Shown: in pieces, positions 1 to 5,497 of the stretch
Layout: every line of letters starts with the position of its first letter
How positions within the stretch are numbered: the stretch's first letter is position 1
Program-made: the position numbers and the translations under genes
Assembly: GCA_002293625.1 (NCBI GenBank)
Contig: DBDP01000132.1
Coordinates: 1 to 5,497 of the forward strand
DNA length: 5,497 nt
Direction of reading: 5' to 3'
Origin: Clostridiales bacterium UBA929
Lineage (GTDB): Bacteria > Bacillota > Clostridia > Oscillospirales > UBA929
Notes under the pieces: model-generated
What the model saw: the letters and a program-made list of their open reading frames with translations, nothing else
Database searches by the model: none
What the model was told of the DNA's origin: nothing

Positions 1-1422
1 GGGCGGCGCGCGCTCCCGGCTTCGGACAGCTTGGAGGAAACGGACGAGCGGGACGCCGAAAGCGGGCGTCGCACACGCGAGTTTACGCGCAGGCGGCTCG
101 AACAGCTCTCCCTCGCGTTTCAGGAGGTGCATACGCAGCTGCAAAAGGTGTTTGCCCGCCCCCAAAACGACGAGGACGTGGCGGCGGTGTTCGACCGCAC
201 GGCGGAGCGGGTATGCCGCCGCTGCGCGATGCGCGGGGTCTGCTGGGATCGGGAAATGGAAGGTACATACGGCGTGTTGAGCGGCGTATCCGGCGTATTA
301 AATCGCGAAGGACGGGTCGAGGATAATGACTTCCCACCCTATTTTTCCTCACGCTGCATTCATTTTTCCAAGTTCGTCATGACGGCGAACGAGGAGATGG
401 CGGCGATGCTCAGCCGCAAAAAAACCCGCGCCGGGCTGTCCGAAAGCCGCGCGCAGGTGTGTTTGCAATATGCCGAAATCGCGAGGGCGCTGGGGCGCGT
501 CGCCGAAGAGGTGGGCGCGGAGATATGCTTCGACGAGGAAGCGGAGGAACAGATTCGCAGAGTGCTGGAGCCTTACCGCCTACCCCTAAACGTAACGGCG
601 CTGAAAACCCCCGAAGGGCAGAACCGCGTAGAGATCGAGGGGCGCGGCGCGGGGCTGCTGCTCGCGCGGGACCGCGAAAAAATCTTAATTGAGCTGTCGC
701 GGTGCGCCGGATACACCGTTTCCATGCCGGAGCAAGTGGTAACGCCGCTCGGTGAAAAGCTGATATTCACCGAAGCGGAGCAATTCCACGCGTCAATCGG
801 CATCGCATCTCACAAAAAGCAGGGGGAGCCGGTCAACGGAGACACGGGAACATGGTTCAAAACCGCCGACGGAAACGCGTTCATCATCCTTTCGGACGGC
901 ATGGGTTCGGGAGCGGAAGCGTGGGAGCAGTCGGCACAGACAGTGCGGCTTCTGGAGCGGTTCCTGCGGGCAGGGATCGATCCGTCCTCGGCATTGAGTA
1001 CCGTCAATTCGGCGCTGGTGCTACGCGGCGCGGAAGCGGGCGAAACGCTGGTGACGGTCGATCTCTGTGTATGCGACTTAAAAACAGGGCGCGCGCGCTT
1101 CTTCAAAAACGGCGCGGCACCGTCGTTCATCAAGCGCGGCAGCCGCGTTTCGCGTCTGATGGGGCAAGGTTGGCCGATCGGCATTGGGCTGTCGCCGGCA
1201 CCCGGTACGGGCGCGACCACCGTCCGGCTGGAAAGCGGGGACTGCGTCATCCTCATGAGCGACGGCGTCTGCGGATCCGGCGACGACGGATGGTTAATCA
1301 AGTTTTTGGAGGGATGCGAAGGGGAGCGCCCGAAAGAAATGGCCGGGCGCGTTTTGGAACAGGCCGTTTTGCAGAATGGCCGCGGCGACGACATGATGGT
1401 GATGGTATTTGCATTGCGGTAG
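1..1422 (+). CDS. spoIIE: Stage II sporulation protein E (SpoIIE), C-terminal part, 5' truncated by window edge
   Basis: SpoIIE is a membrane-anchored PP2C-family serine phosphatase. It dephosphorylates the anti-anti-sigma factor SpoIIAA, freeing sigma-F in the forespore, and also acts at the polar septum with FtsZ. The frame is open from base 1, so the TTG at 31 is internal. About 473 codons are present of a protein that is usually about 800 residues; the missing part would carry the multi-pass membrane domain. Order seen: a charged, probably helical linker (about 60-170); a cysteine cluster C-X2-C-X5-C (codons at 214, 223, 241) with another Cys at 355; the regulatory region; then the phosphatase domain from about 770. 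The metal-binding acidic motifs look intact: SDGMGSG (Asp codon 895), LMSDGV (Asp codon 1261) and GRGDDMM (Asp codons 1387 and 1390). The gene ends in TAG inside a palindromic element and converges with the LRR lipoprotein gene. A generic PP2C regulator is the alternative, but the Cys-rich region plus this domain order favours SpoIIE. Confidence 0.93.
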   Translation, partial: GRRALPASDSLEETDERDAESGRRTREFTRRRLEQLSLAFQEVHTQLQKVFARPQNDEDVAAVFDRTAERVCRRCAMRGVCWDREMEGTYGVLSGVSGVLNREGRVEDNDFPPYFSSRCIHFSKFVMTANEEMAAMLSRKKTRAGLSESRAQVCLQYAEIARALGRVAEEVGAEICFDEEAEEQIRRVLEPYRLPLNVTALKTPEGQNRVEIEGRGAGLLLARDREKILIELSRCAGYTVSMPEQVVTPLGEKLIFTEAEQFHASIGIASHKKQGEPVNGDTGTWFKTADGNAFIILSDGMGSGAEAWEQSAQTVRLLERFLRAGIDPSSALSTVNSALVLRGAEAGETLVTVDLCVCDLKTGRARFFKNGAAPSFIKRGSRVSRLMGQGWPIGIGLSPAPGTGATTVRLESGDCVILMSDGVCGSGDDGWLIKFLEGCEGERPKEMAGRVLEQAVLQNGRGDDMMVMVFALR

Positions 1423-1461
1423 GGGCTGATACCGCGGACGATCAAGGGCGATCGTCCCTAC
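1416..1461. repeat. Compact palindromic element between convergent genes, possible bidirectional terminator
   Basis: Two perfect hairpins lie back to back: GCGGTA/TACCGC (1416-1421 with 1430-1435, 8-nt loop) and GGACGATC/GATCGTCC (1436-1443 with 1450-1457, 6-nt loop). An outer inverted repeat GTAGGG (1419-1424) / CCCTAC (1456-1461) encloses them and would compete with them for pairing. Both convergent stop codons are the TAG inside these outer repeats. No T-run follows on either strand, so this is not a canonical intrinsic terminator, although it could still slow or end transcription from both sides. The arrangement resembles small dispersed palindromic (REP- or MITE-like) elements with GTAGGG-type ends that I recall from clostridial genomes. 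That family assignment is an inference, since only one copy is visible here. Confidence 0.6.
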
Positions 1462-2009
1462 TGTTGCCTAACCGCGAACCACGCGTCGCAGTTCGGCAGA
1501 GCATCCAATAGTTCCTGTTTCTGCTCATCTGTGAGGGCTGTGTTGGCGCATTCCAGCGAGCGCAAATTGGTCATGCCCTTCAAGACGGAGATATCGGTGA
1601 TCTGATTGCCGCTGAGATTCAACTCCTGCAGATTGGGAAGCTCCGCCAAAACGGATATATCGGTAATCTCATTATTCCTCAGGTTGAGGACGGTCAGCCC
1701 TGTCAGGTTCTTGAGGTCTTTGATGTCTTTGATCTTGTTTCCTCCGAGGTCGAGACCCGTCAGGGTCGTCATGTCTTTGATAATGCCGACTTCGGTGAGG
1801 TTGTTGTCCGCGAGCGTCAGGAAATCCAAGTTCGTTGCGTGGCGCAAAACCTTAATATCCCCATTACTGAATCCGTTTCCGTGAAGATAGAGGGAATTCA
1901 CGTTCAGCGGGTACGTTTTCCCGGCAATGTTGATTTCGTTGGGTGTGCAGCCGCTCAGCAAGACGGCGGTTAGAAGTACGAAAGCCAGCGCGGCAGAAAG
2001 TTTTTTCAT
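1458..2009 (-). CDS. Leucine-rich-repeat lipoprotein (internalin-type LRRs)
   Basis: A predicted 183-residue exported lipoprotein with no enzymatic motif. LRRs of this type normally form a curved protein-binding surface, so a binding or scaffold role outside the membrane is likely; the partner is unknown. It has a short Lys-rich N-terminus, a hydrophobic stretch (residues 4-19) and a lipobox LLSGC, making Cys21 the lipidated residue. About six LRR units follow, with the conserved Asn at residues 45, 69, 91, 113, 135 and 156, a spacing close to 22 residues. The best units read LNLRNNEITDISVL and LNLSGNQITDISVL, the SDS22/internalin-like pattern. A short cap (157-183) includes DEQKQELLDALPNC. 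The ATG at 2009 is supported by GAGAGGGG nine bases upstream, directly after the xylanase stop. It is the last gene of the operon and ends within the palindromic element. It has no SLH domain, so its anchoring differs from that of its two operon partners. Confidence 0.88.
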   Translation of the reverse strand: MKKLSAALAFVLLTAVLLSGCTPNEINIAGKTYPLNVNSLYLHGNGFSNGDIKVLRHATNLDFLTLADNNLTEVGIIKDMTTLTGLDLGGNKIKDIKDLKNLTGLTVLNLRNNEITDISVLAELPNLQELNLSGNQITDISVLKGMTNLRSLECANTALTDEQKQELLDALPNCDAWFAVRQQ

Positions 2010-2018
2010 GGTGGTTTA

Positions 2019-2026
2019 CCCCTCTC
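2019..2026 (-). promoter_or_regulatory. Ribosome binding site of LRR lipoprotein gene
   Basis: GAGAGGGG on the minus strand, 9 nt before the ATG at 2009. It directly abuts the TAA (2027-2029) of the xylanase gene, which suggests coupled translation from one transcript. Confidence 0.7.
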
Positions 2027-3751
2027 TTATGTTACCTCTAATTCAGCGAATGTGATAATGGCCTGTGCGCGTGAGTAAGATTGCATGGGGTCAAAGGTGT
2101 TTTCGCCGGTGCCCGTCATGATGCCCGCGTGGCTTACGTAGTCGATCGCGCCCCTCGCCCATTCGGGCGTATCGGCAATGTCGCCGAACGCCGCCGGCGG
2201 CGCGCCGCTCACGTCCGTTCCCATAGCCGCGAGGACGTTGCAGATAAGGCGGGCGGATTGACGGCGGTTAAACGTCCCTTCGGGGGCAAACATCCCGCCG
2301 CTGCCGTCAATCAAGCCGAGGTTCGCAGCCAGCAGCAGCTCTGGGTCGTCGGTGTCGCTGAACGTAACGTTGCGGGAACCGCGTTCGTTAAGCAGTGTCT
2401 CCGCGTCTTTCCCCGTAGTAACCTCCACCCACTTCAGCGCGAGGCGGGCGAACTCACCGCGCAGGATCGGCTGCGTATACGCGCCCTGAAGGTCTTGCGG
2501 CACAAAGCCCATCTCGAGCGCCGCAGTCAGGCGTTCCCGCGCCCAGTCGGGCATATCGTCGGACGCGTCCTCGGGATTAAGGGCTTCGGTTAAAACCTCG
2601 TCGCGGGTGTCGGGGTCGTCATACTTTCCGGCGAGGTAGCCGTCCGGGTCGGCGACGGCGTAATAGGACGGTTTCGGGTTGAACGAGCCGTCAAATAGGA
2701 GCGGTTCGCCCTGCCTGCGCCAACTCGCGGTGTCCTCCAAACCCCAAAGCGTAACGCGTGTGATATGCTCGCTGTACTTTTTGTAGATTTGGAAGAGCTG
2801 CGCATATAACTGCGCCTGTTTTTTCTCGGTTTCGGCGTCGAGTTTGTGCATTCGTGTCCAGTTTCCGGCGGGAATATCCAGCTCGGTGACGCTGATTTCG
2901 CAGCCGGTTTCGATGAAGCGTTCGATCGTCGCCTCAACGTCGCTTACATTCAGGTCTTCGGTAAAATAATGGGACTGCATCCCAAGCCCTTCGATCAGCA
3001 GACGTTCCGGCTCGGTATTGCGCGGGTCGGTTGCCCACTTCGTGTTCAGCTCCTCGGTCATTTGCGCGATGACCTTGCGCTTGCCGGGCATGGTTTCGTT
3101 GAAATCGTTGTAATACAGCACGGCGGCGGGGTCCGCTTGCCGCGCGAGTACAAATGCGTCATAAATATAATCGGCGCCGCTTTCGCCGCTGCCAGCACCG
3201 TTCGCGTAAGCCTTATACCACGCCGAGTCTTTCCGCAGATGGTTCCGCCAGTCGCCCGGCGAACCGCCAATACCGTCTACAAACGCTTCGTTGACGACAT
3301 CCCACGAAATGACCTTTCCGGCGAAATGGCCAGCCACCCTGCCGATATACTCTTCCATGTTGGCTTTCGCCTGTGCGCGGTTCAGCCCGTTGTTCAGCCA
3401 TGCGGCGGACTGCGAATGCCACACAAGCACATGCCCGTGAATCGCGAAGCCGGGGAGCTGCCCCAGCAGTGAATCGACGCGGTCAAAACTATACGAACCT
3501 TTTGATTGCGCGAACGCGTTCGGCTTCATCACGTTTTCCGCCGTCAGCGCGTTGAAGTGACGCGTCAGCAGTTCCAAGCGCCGGTCGGATACGTTGTCCG
3601 GGGTGAAGATGGCACCAAGAAGAAAATCGTCCTGATAAATCTCGGACAGCGAGGGCAGCGCCGTACTGTCGTCTATTCCCGCTAACGCCGCCGGCACGGA
3701 TGTGATCAGCAGCATAACCGAGAGTAAAAACGCCGGGATTCTTTTTGCCAC
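2027..3751 (-). CDS. Secreted GH10 endo-1,4-beta-xylanase with three C-terminal SLH domains
   Basis: A predicted 574-residue surface enzyme that cleaves internal beta-1,4 bonds of xylan by the retaining mechanism. The signal peptide spans about residues 1-24 (cleavage near ALA-G). The GH10 domain, about 33-370, shows the family motifs: TAENVMKP (70-77), HGHVLVWHSQ (105-114), WDVVNEAF with acid/base Glu155, YYNDFNE (213-219), QSHY (259-262), VTELDI with nucleophile Glu290, and LWGLEDTASW (335-344). All key residues appear present and the domain is full length. A short acidic linker (about 371-402) leads to three SLH domains (403-447, 464-511, 522-572), which in characterised proteins bind secondary cell-wall polymers. 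No carbohydrate-binding module is visible. The start is GTG (3751), chosen because AGGAGG lies 10 nt upstream and the signal peptide begins at once. It is the middle gene of the operon, 14 nt after the WG-SLH gene. Its SLH cassette is nearly identical to that of its neighbour. Confidence 0.94.
   Translation of the reverse strand: MAKRIPAFLLSVMLLITSVPAALAGIDDSTALPSLSEIYQDDFLLGAIFTPDNVSDRRLELLTRHFNALTAENVMKPNAFAQSKGSYSFDRVDSLLGQLPGFAIHGHVLVWHSQSAAWLNNGLNRAQAKANMEEYIGRVAGHFAGKVISWDVVNEAFVDGIGGSPGDWRNHLRKDSAWYKAYANGAGSGESGADYIYDAFVLARQADPAAVLYYNDFNETMPGKRKVIAQMTEELNTKWATDPRNTEPERLLIEGLGMQSHYFTEDLNVSDVEATIERFIETGCEISVTELDIPAGNWTRMHKLDAETEKKQAQLYAQLFQIYKKYSEHITRVTLWGLEDTASWRRQGEPLLFDGSFNPKPSYYAVADPDGYLAGKYDDPDTRDEVLTEALNPEDASDDMPDWARERLTAALEMGFVPQDLQGAYTQPILRGEFARLALKWVEVTTGKDAETLLNERGSRNVTFSDTDDPELLLAANLGLIDGSGGMFAPEGTFNRRQSARLICNVLAAMGTDVSGAPPAAFGDIADTPEWARGAIDYVSHAGIMTGTGENTFDPMQSYSRAQAIITFAELEVT
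2040..2545 (-). repeat. Duplicated SLH cassette, copy in the xylanase gene
   Basis: This copy aligns without gaps to 3779-4284, at a constant offset of 1739 bp. I counted about 40 mismatches in 506 bp by eye (about 92% identity). It encodes residues 403 (Trp of WARERL) to about 571. Six residues differ from the other copy: Leu437/Phe, Asn455/Asp, Ala489/Asn, Arg533/Lys, Gly534/Ser and Ser558/Val (xylanase residue first). The longest exact match I found is 56 bp (2082-2137). Similarity stops sharply at the domain boundary on one side and two codons before the stop on the other. Confidence 0.93.
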
Positions 3752-3761
3752 AATAGTATAT

Positions 3762-3767
3762 CCTCCT
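3762..3767 (-). promoter_or_regulatory. Ribosome binding site of the xylanase gene, overlapping the upstream stop codon
   Basis: A perfect AGGAGG lies 10 nt before the GTG at 3751. Its first two bases are shared with the TAG (3766-3768) of the WG-SLH gene, as TAGGAGG. This supports the GTG start and suggests translational coupling within the operon. Confidence 0.85.
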
Positions 3768-5412
3768 ACTCTTTTTCCAATTCAGCGAATGTGATGATGG
3801 CCTGCGCGCGGGAGTATACCTGCATGGGGTCAAAGGTGTTTTCGCCGGTGCCCGTCATGATGCCCGCGTGGCTTACATAATCAATCGCGCTCTTTGCCCA
3901 TTCGGGCGTATCGGCGATGTCGCCGAACGCCGCCGGAGGAGCGCCGCTCACGTCTGTACCCATAGCCGCGAGGACGTTGCAGATAAGGCGGGCGGACTGA
4001 CGGCGGTTAAACGTCCCTTCGGGGTTGAACATCCCGCCGCTGCCGTCAATCAGACCGAGATTTGCCGCCAGCAGCAGCTCGGGGTCGTCGGTGTCGCTGA
4101 ACGTAACGTTGCGGGAACCGCGTTCGTCAAGCAGTGTCTCCGCGTCTTTCCCCGTAGTAACCTCCACCCATTTCAAAGCGAAGCGGGCGAACTCGCCGCG
4201 CAGAATCGGCTGCGTATACGCGCCTTGCAAGTCTTGCGGCACAAAGCCCATCTCAAGCGCCGCAGTCAGGCGCTCCCGCGCCCATGGCGCGGCGCTGTCC
4301 AGCGCATTCTCGCTGACGGTGATTTTGGCGACGCCCCATTTATCCCCGCGTTTGTACACCACAACACCGGGAGCGGAAACGTTTACTAGGGTGCCGTCAA
4401 AATCCCAAGTCTCGTAAGAAATCCGGCTGCCGTCGGGTGCGATCAAGCGATATGTACCGCCGTCGCCAACAAGCGCCGTGCCGGAAAAGAAGGGGTTGAC
4501 GTCGCTGTACGTCGCGGGAAGGGGCATGTTGCCCGTTTTATCGATATAGCCGTATACACCGGCTTCTCCCACCGGCGAGAGACCGTCTGTAAACACACCC
4601 ACGCTTTCGAGGGAGAAGGGGATCACCGTCTTTCCTTGTGTATCGATATAGCCCCACAGACCGTCTTTCTTCACGGCGGCCAGACCCTCGTGGAATACGG
4701 CGCTGCCCGCCGTCATGAAATCGTCATACAACGCTTCGGTCACAAGGTTACCCGCAGTGTCAATAAAACCCCACTTCCCGTTTTGCTTGACAGGCGCGAG
4801 ACCTTGATTGAACGGGCGGGCGTCTTCGTATGTAAAGGGGATTTTCAGGGTGAATGTTTTATCCACGTATCCGTAAAGCGCGGAGCCGCCGGAAAACACC
4901 CAAAACGGCAAAAGCCCTTCGGTGAAATTAACGCCGCAGTCCCAATCGGCATATTGCGCCGCTTCGGTAGGGGGTGTCAGCTTAAGAGGCGTCCCCGAAG
5001 CATCGTATAAAACGCAGTCCGCGCCCGACCACGCGAGCGCCGCGCCGTCGGAAAACGTATATCCCCAATCGGCGGAGAAGACTGCTTTGCCTTGTTTGTC
5101 AATGTAAACGGCGCGGGAGGCGGTGTACAGCACGGCAAACCCCTCGCTGAAGTCGCTCACCCCGATGATATCCGCGCTTTCGCAGGCTGCTTTAAGTGCG
5201 GCGGCGGAGATCGCCGTCCCGCCGTCGTCGCCGAGATAGCTGTATTCCGCGCCTTCGCGTACCCAAATCAGCCCGTCCGCATATGCGCCGGTTTCGTCGT
5301 AGACCGCTTCGGTCAGAATCGTGAGCGCGGCCGCTTCGGTTTTAGCCGCCGCCGTAAATGATGTAAGCGCCAGCGCCAAAACAAGCGCCCAAGCCGTGAG
5401 ACGTTTCTTCAT
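3766..5412 (-). CDS. Secreted WG-repeat protein with three C-terminal SLH domains
   Basis: A predicted 548-residue wall-bound surface protein of unknown ligand. The N-terminus MKKR plus a hydrophobic stretch to about residue 23 is a Sec signal peptide. Residues about 40-365 carry WG (KWG-type) repeats. The clearest are NGKWGFIDTAG, DGLWGYIDTQG and GVYGYIDKTG, each preceded by a 'xxGLAPV'-like strand; DKWGV closes the region, and four or more degenerate units precede or follow. Such repeats are thought to form beta-rich, propeller-like structures, so binding rather than catalysis is likely; I see no catalytic motif. Residues 377-546 are three SLH domains nearly identical to those of the xylanase. 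The ATG at 5412 is chosen over the TTG at 5466 because the latter falls within the predicted -35 box, while 5412 has GGGGGGAG 8 nt upstream and starts directly with the signal peptide. It is the first gene of the operon. The domain assignments are firm; the function is not known. Confidence 0.9.
   Translation of the reverse strand: MKKRLTAWALVLALALTSFTAAAKTEAAALTILTEAVYDETGAYADGLIWVREGAEYSYLGDDGGTAISAAALKAACESADIIGVSDFSEGFAVLYTASRAVYIDKQGKAVFSADWGYTFSDGAALAWSGADCVLYDASGTPLKLTPPTEAAQYADWDCGVNFTEGLLPFWVFSGGSALYGYVDKTFTLKIPFTYEDARPFNQGLAPVKQNGKWGFIDTAGNLVTEALYDDFMTAGSAVFHEGLAAVKKDGLWGYIDTQGKTVIPFSLESVGVFTDGLSPVGEAGVYGYIDKTGNMPLPATYSDVNPFFSGTALVGDGGTYRLIAPDGSRISYETWDFDGTLVNVSAPGVVVYKRGDKWGVAKITVSENALDSAAPWARERLTAALEMGFVPQDLQGAYTQPILRGEFARFALKWVEVTTGKDAETLLDERGSRNVTFSDTDDPELLLAANLGLIDGSGGMFNPEGTFNRRQSARLICNVLAAMGTDVSGAPPAAFGDIADTPEWAKSAIDYVSHAGIMTGTGENTFDPMQVYSRAQAIITFAELEKE
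3779..4284 (-). repeat. Duplicated SLH cassette, copy in the WG-repeat gene
   Basis: This is the partner of 2040-2545, in the same orientation and reading frame. It encodes residues 377 to about 545 of the WG-repeat protein. By hand count, roughly 31 of about 40 nucleotide differences are synonymous, indicating that both copies have stayed under protein-level selection since duplication or gene conversion. Confidence 0.93.
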
Positions 5413-5420
5413 CGGTACAT

Positions 5421-5428
5421 CTCCCCCC
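5421..5428 (-). promoter_or_regulatory. Ribosome binding site of the WG-SLH gene
   Basis: GGGGGGAG on the minus strand, 8 nt before the ATG at 5412. It decides the start in favour of 5412 over the longer open frame that reaches 5466. Confidence 0.75.
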
Positions 5429-5437
5429 ATTATCATC

Positions 5438-5466
5438 AGTATACAGCTTTGGCGAGTTTTCGTCAA
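5438..5466 (-). promoter_or_regulatory. Sigma-A (sigma-70) type promoter of the surface-protein operon
   Basis: On the minus strand, TTGACG (5466-5461) and TATACT (5443-5438) are separated by exactly 17 nt, and each matches the consensus at five of six positions. The transcript would start near 5430-5432, leaving a leader of about 18-20 nt, just enough for the ribosome binding site and too short for a riboswitch or attenuator. No other promoter is seen before the xylanase or lipoprotein genes, so this probably drives all three. A weak GGGGA/TCCCC inverted repeat lies just upstream (5471-5489). Confidence 0.78.
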
Positions 5467-5497
5467 GGGCGGGGATTCTTGAGTTCCCCCAAAAATC

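Noticed and set aside
810..1445. Long open frame on the minus strand opposite the SpoIIE phosphatase domain
   Set aside because: It is antisense to a well-supported conserved domain, is Arg/Ser/Pro-rich as expected for a shadow frame of GC-rich DNA, and shows no recognisable motif.
1540..1880. Repeated DNA of about 66-nt period as a possible CRISPR or tandem array
   Set aside because: The period equals one 22-residue LRR unit, and the copies are imperfect and in frame. It is the coding signature of the LRR protein.
3754..3780. TATACT just before the xylanase GTG as a possible internal promoter
   Set aside because: No acceptable -35 box sits 16-18 nt upstream, and transcription would begin at or after the start codon. 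The sequence is better explained as the spacer between AGGAGG and GTG.
2081..4389. Two similar plus-strand open frames (2081-2593 and 3868-4389) opposite the SLH cassettes
   Set aside because: Their resemblance to each other is explained by the duplicated SLH DNA beneath them. They have no domain signature, and the opposite strand encodes clear SLH domains.
5413..5466. Longer N-terminus for the WG-repeat protein beginning at the TTG at 5466
   Set aside because: That TTG lies inside the predicted -35 box, upstream of the expected transcript start, and would put 18 non-signal residues ahead of a good signal peptide.
5471..5489. GGGGA/TCCCC inverted repeat just upstream of the operon promoter, as an operator or terminator
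   Set aside because: It has only five paired bases around a nine-base centre, no T-run for a terminator, and no match to an operator I recognise. It could be a chance feature of GC-rich DNA.

Overview
The window looks like a chromosomal piece of a GC-rich, endospore-forming Firmicute, probably a clostridial (Oscillospiraceae-like) gut or plant-fibre bacterium. Three things point there: the 3' part of spoIIE (found only in spore formers), purine-rich Shine-Dalgarno sequences with ATG/GTG starts, and S-layer homology (SLH) domains on secreted proteins, one of them a xylanase. The taxon is an inference; no rRNA or other marker is present.

Layout. Positions 1-1422 (+) hold the C-terminal part of SpoIIE: the cytoplasmic regulatory region and a complete PP2C-type phosphatase domain. 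The membrane-spanning N-terminus lies off the left edge. A 35-bp convergent intergenic region (1423-1457) follows and sits inside a compact palindromic element (1416-1461). The rest is a tight three-gene operon on the minus strand, read from right to left. It has a good sigma-A-type promoter (5438-5466). Its genes are a WG-repeat protein with three SLH domains (5412-3766), a GH10 endo-xylanase with three SLH domains (3751-2027), and a leucine-rich-repeat lipoprotein (2009-1458). The gaps are 14 and 17 nt, and each downstream Shine-Dalgarno overlaps or abuts the stop codon of the gene before it.

How the genes work together. All three operon products carry export signals. Two should be held on the cell wall by SLH domains and one in the membrane by a lipid anchor, so the operon encodes a small surface-displayed set. 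The xylanase supplies the only recognisable enzyme activity. The WG and LRR proteins look like binding or scaffold modules of unknown ligand. The SLH cassettes of the first two genes are a recent duplication: 506 bp, gap-free, about 92% identical by hand count, with most differences synonymous. SpoIIE is a sporulation gene with no evident functional link to the operon.

The most unusual points are the duplicated SLH cassette, the pairing of WG repeats with a surface xylanase in one operon, and the palindromic element whose two ends supply the stop codons of both converging genes. I see no RNA genes, CRISPR arrays, transposases, phage genes or riboswitches. No stretch above 300 bases lacks a gene.
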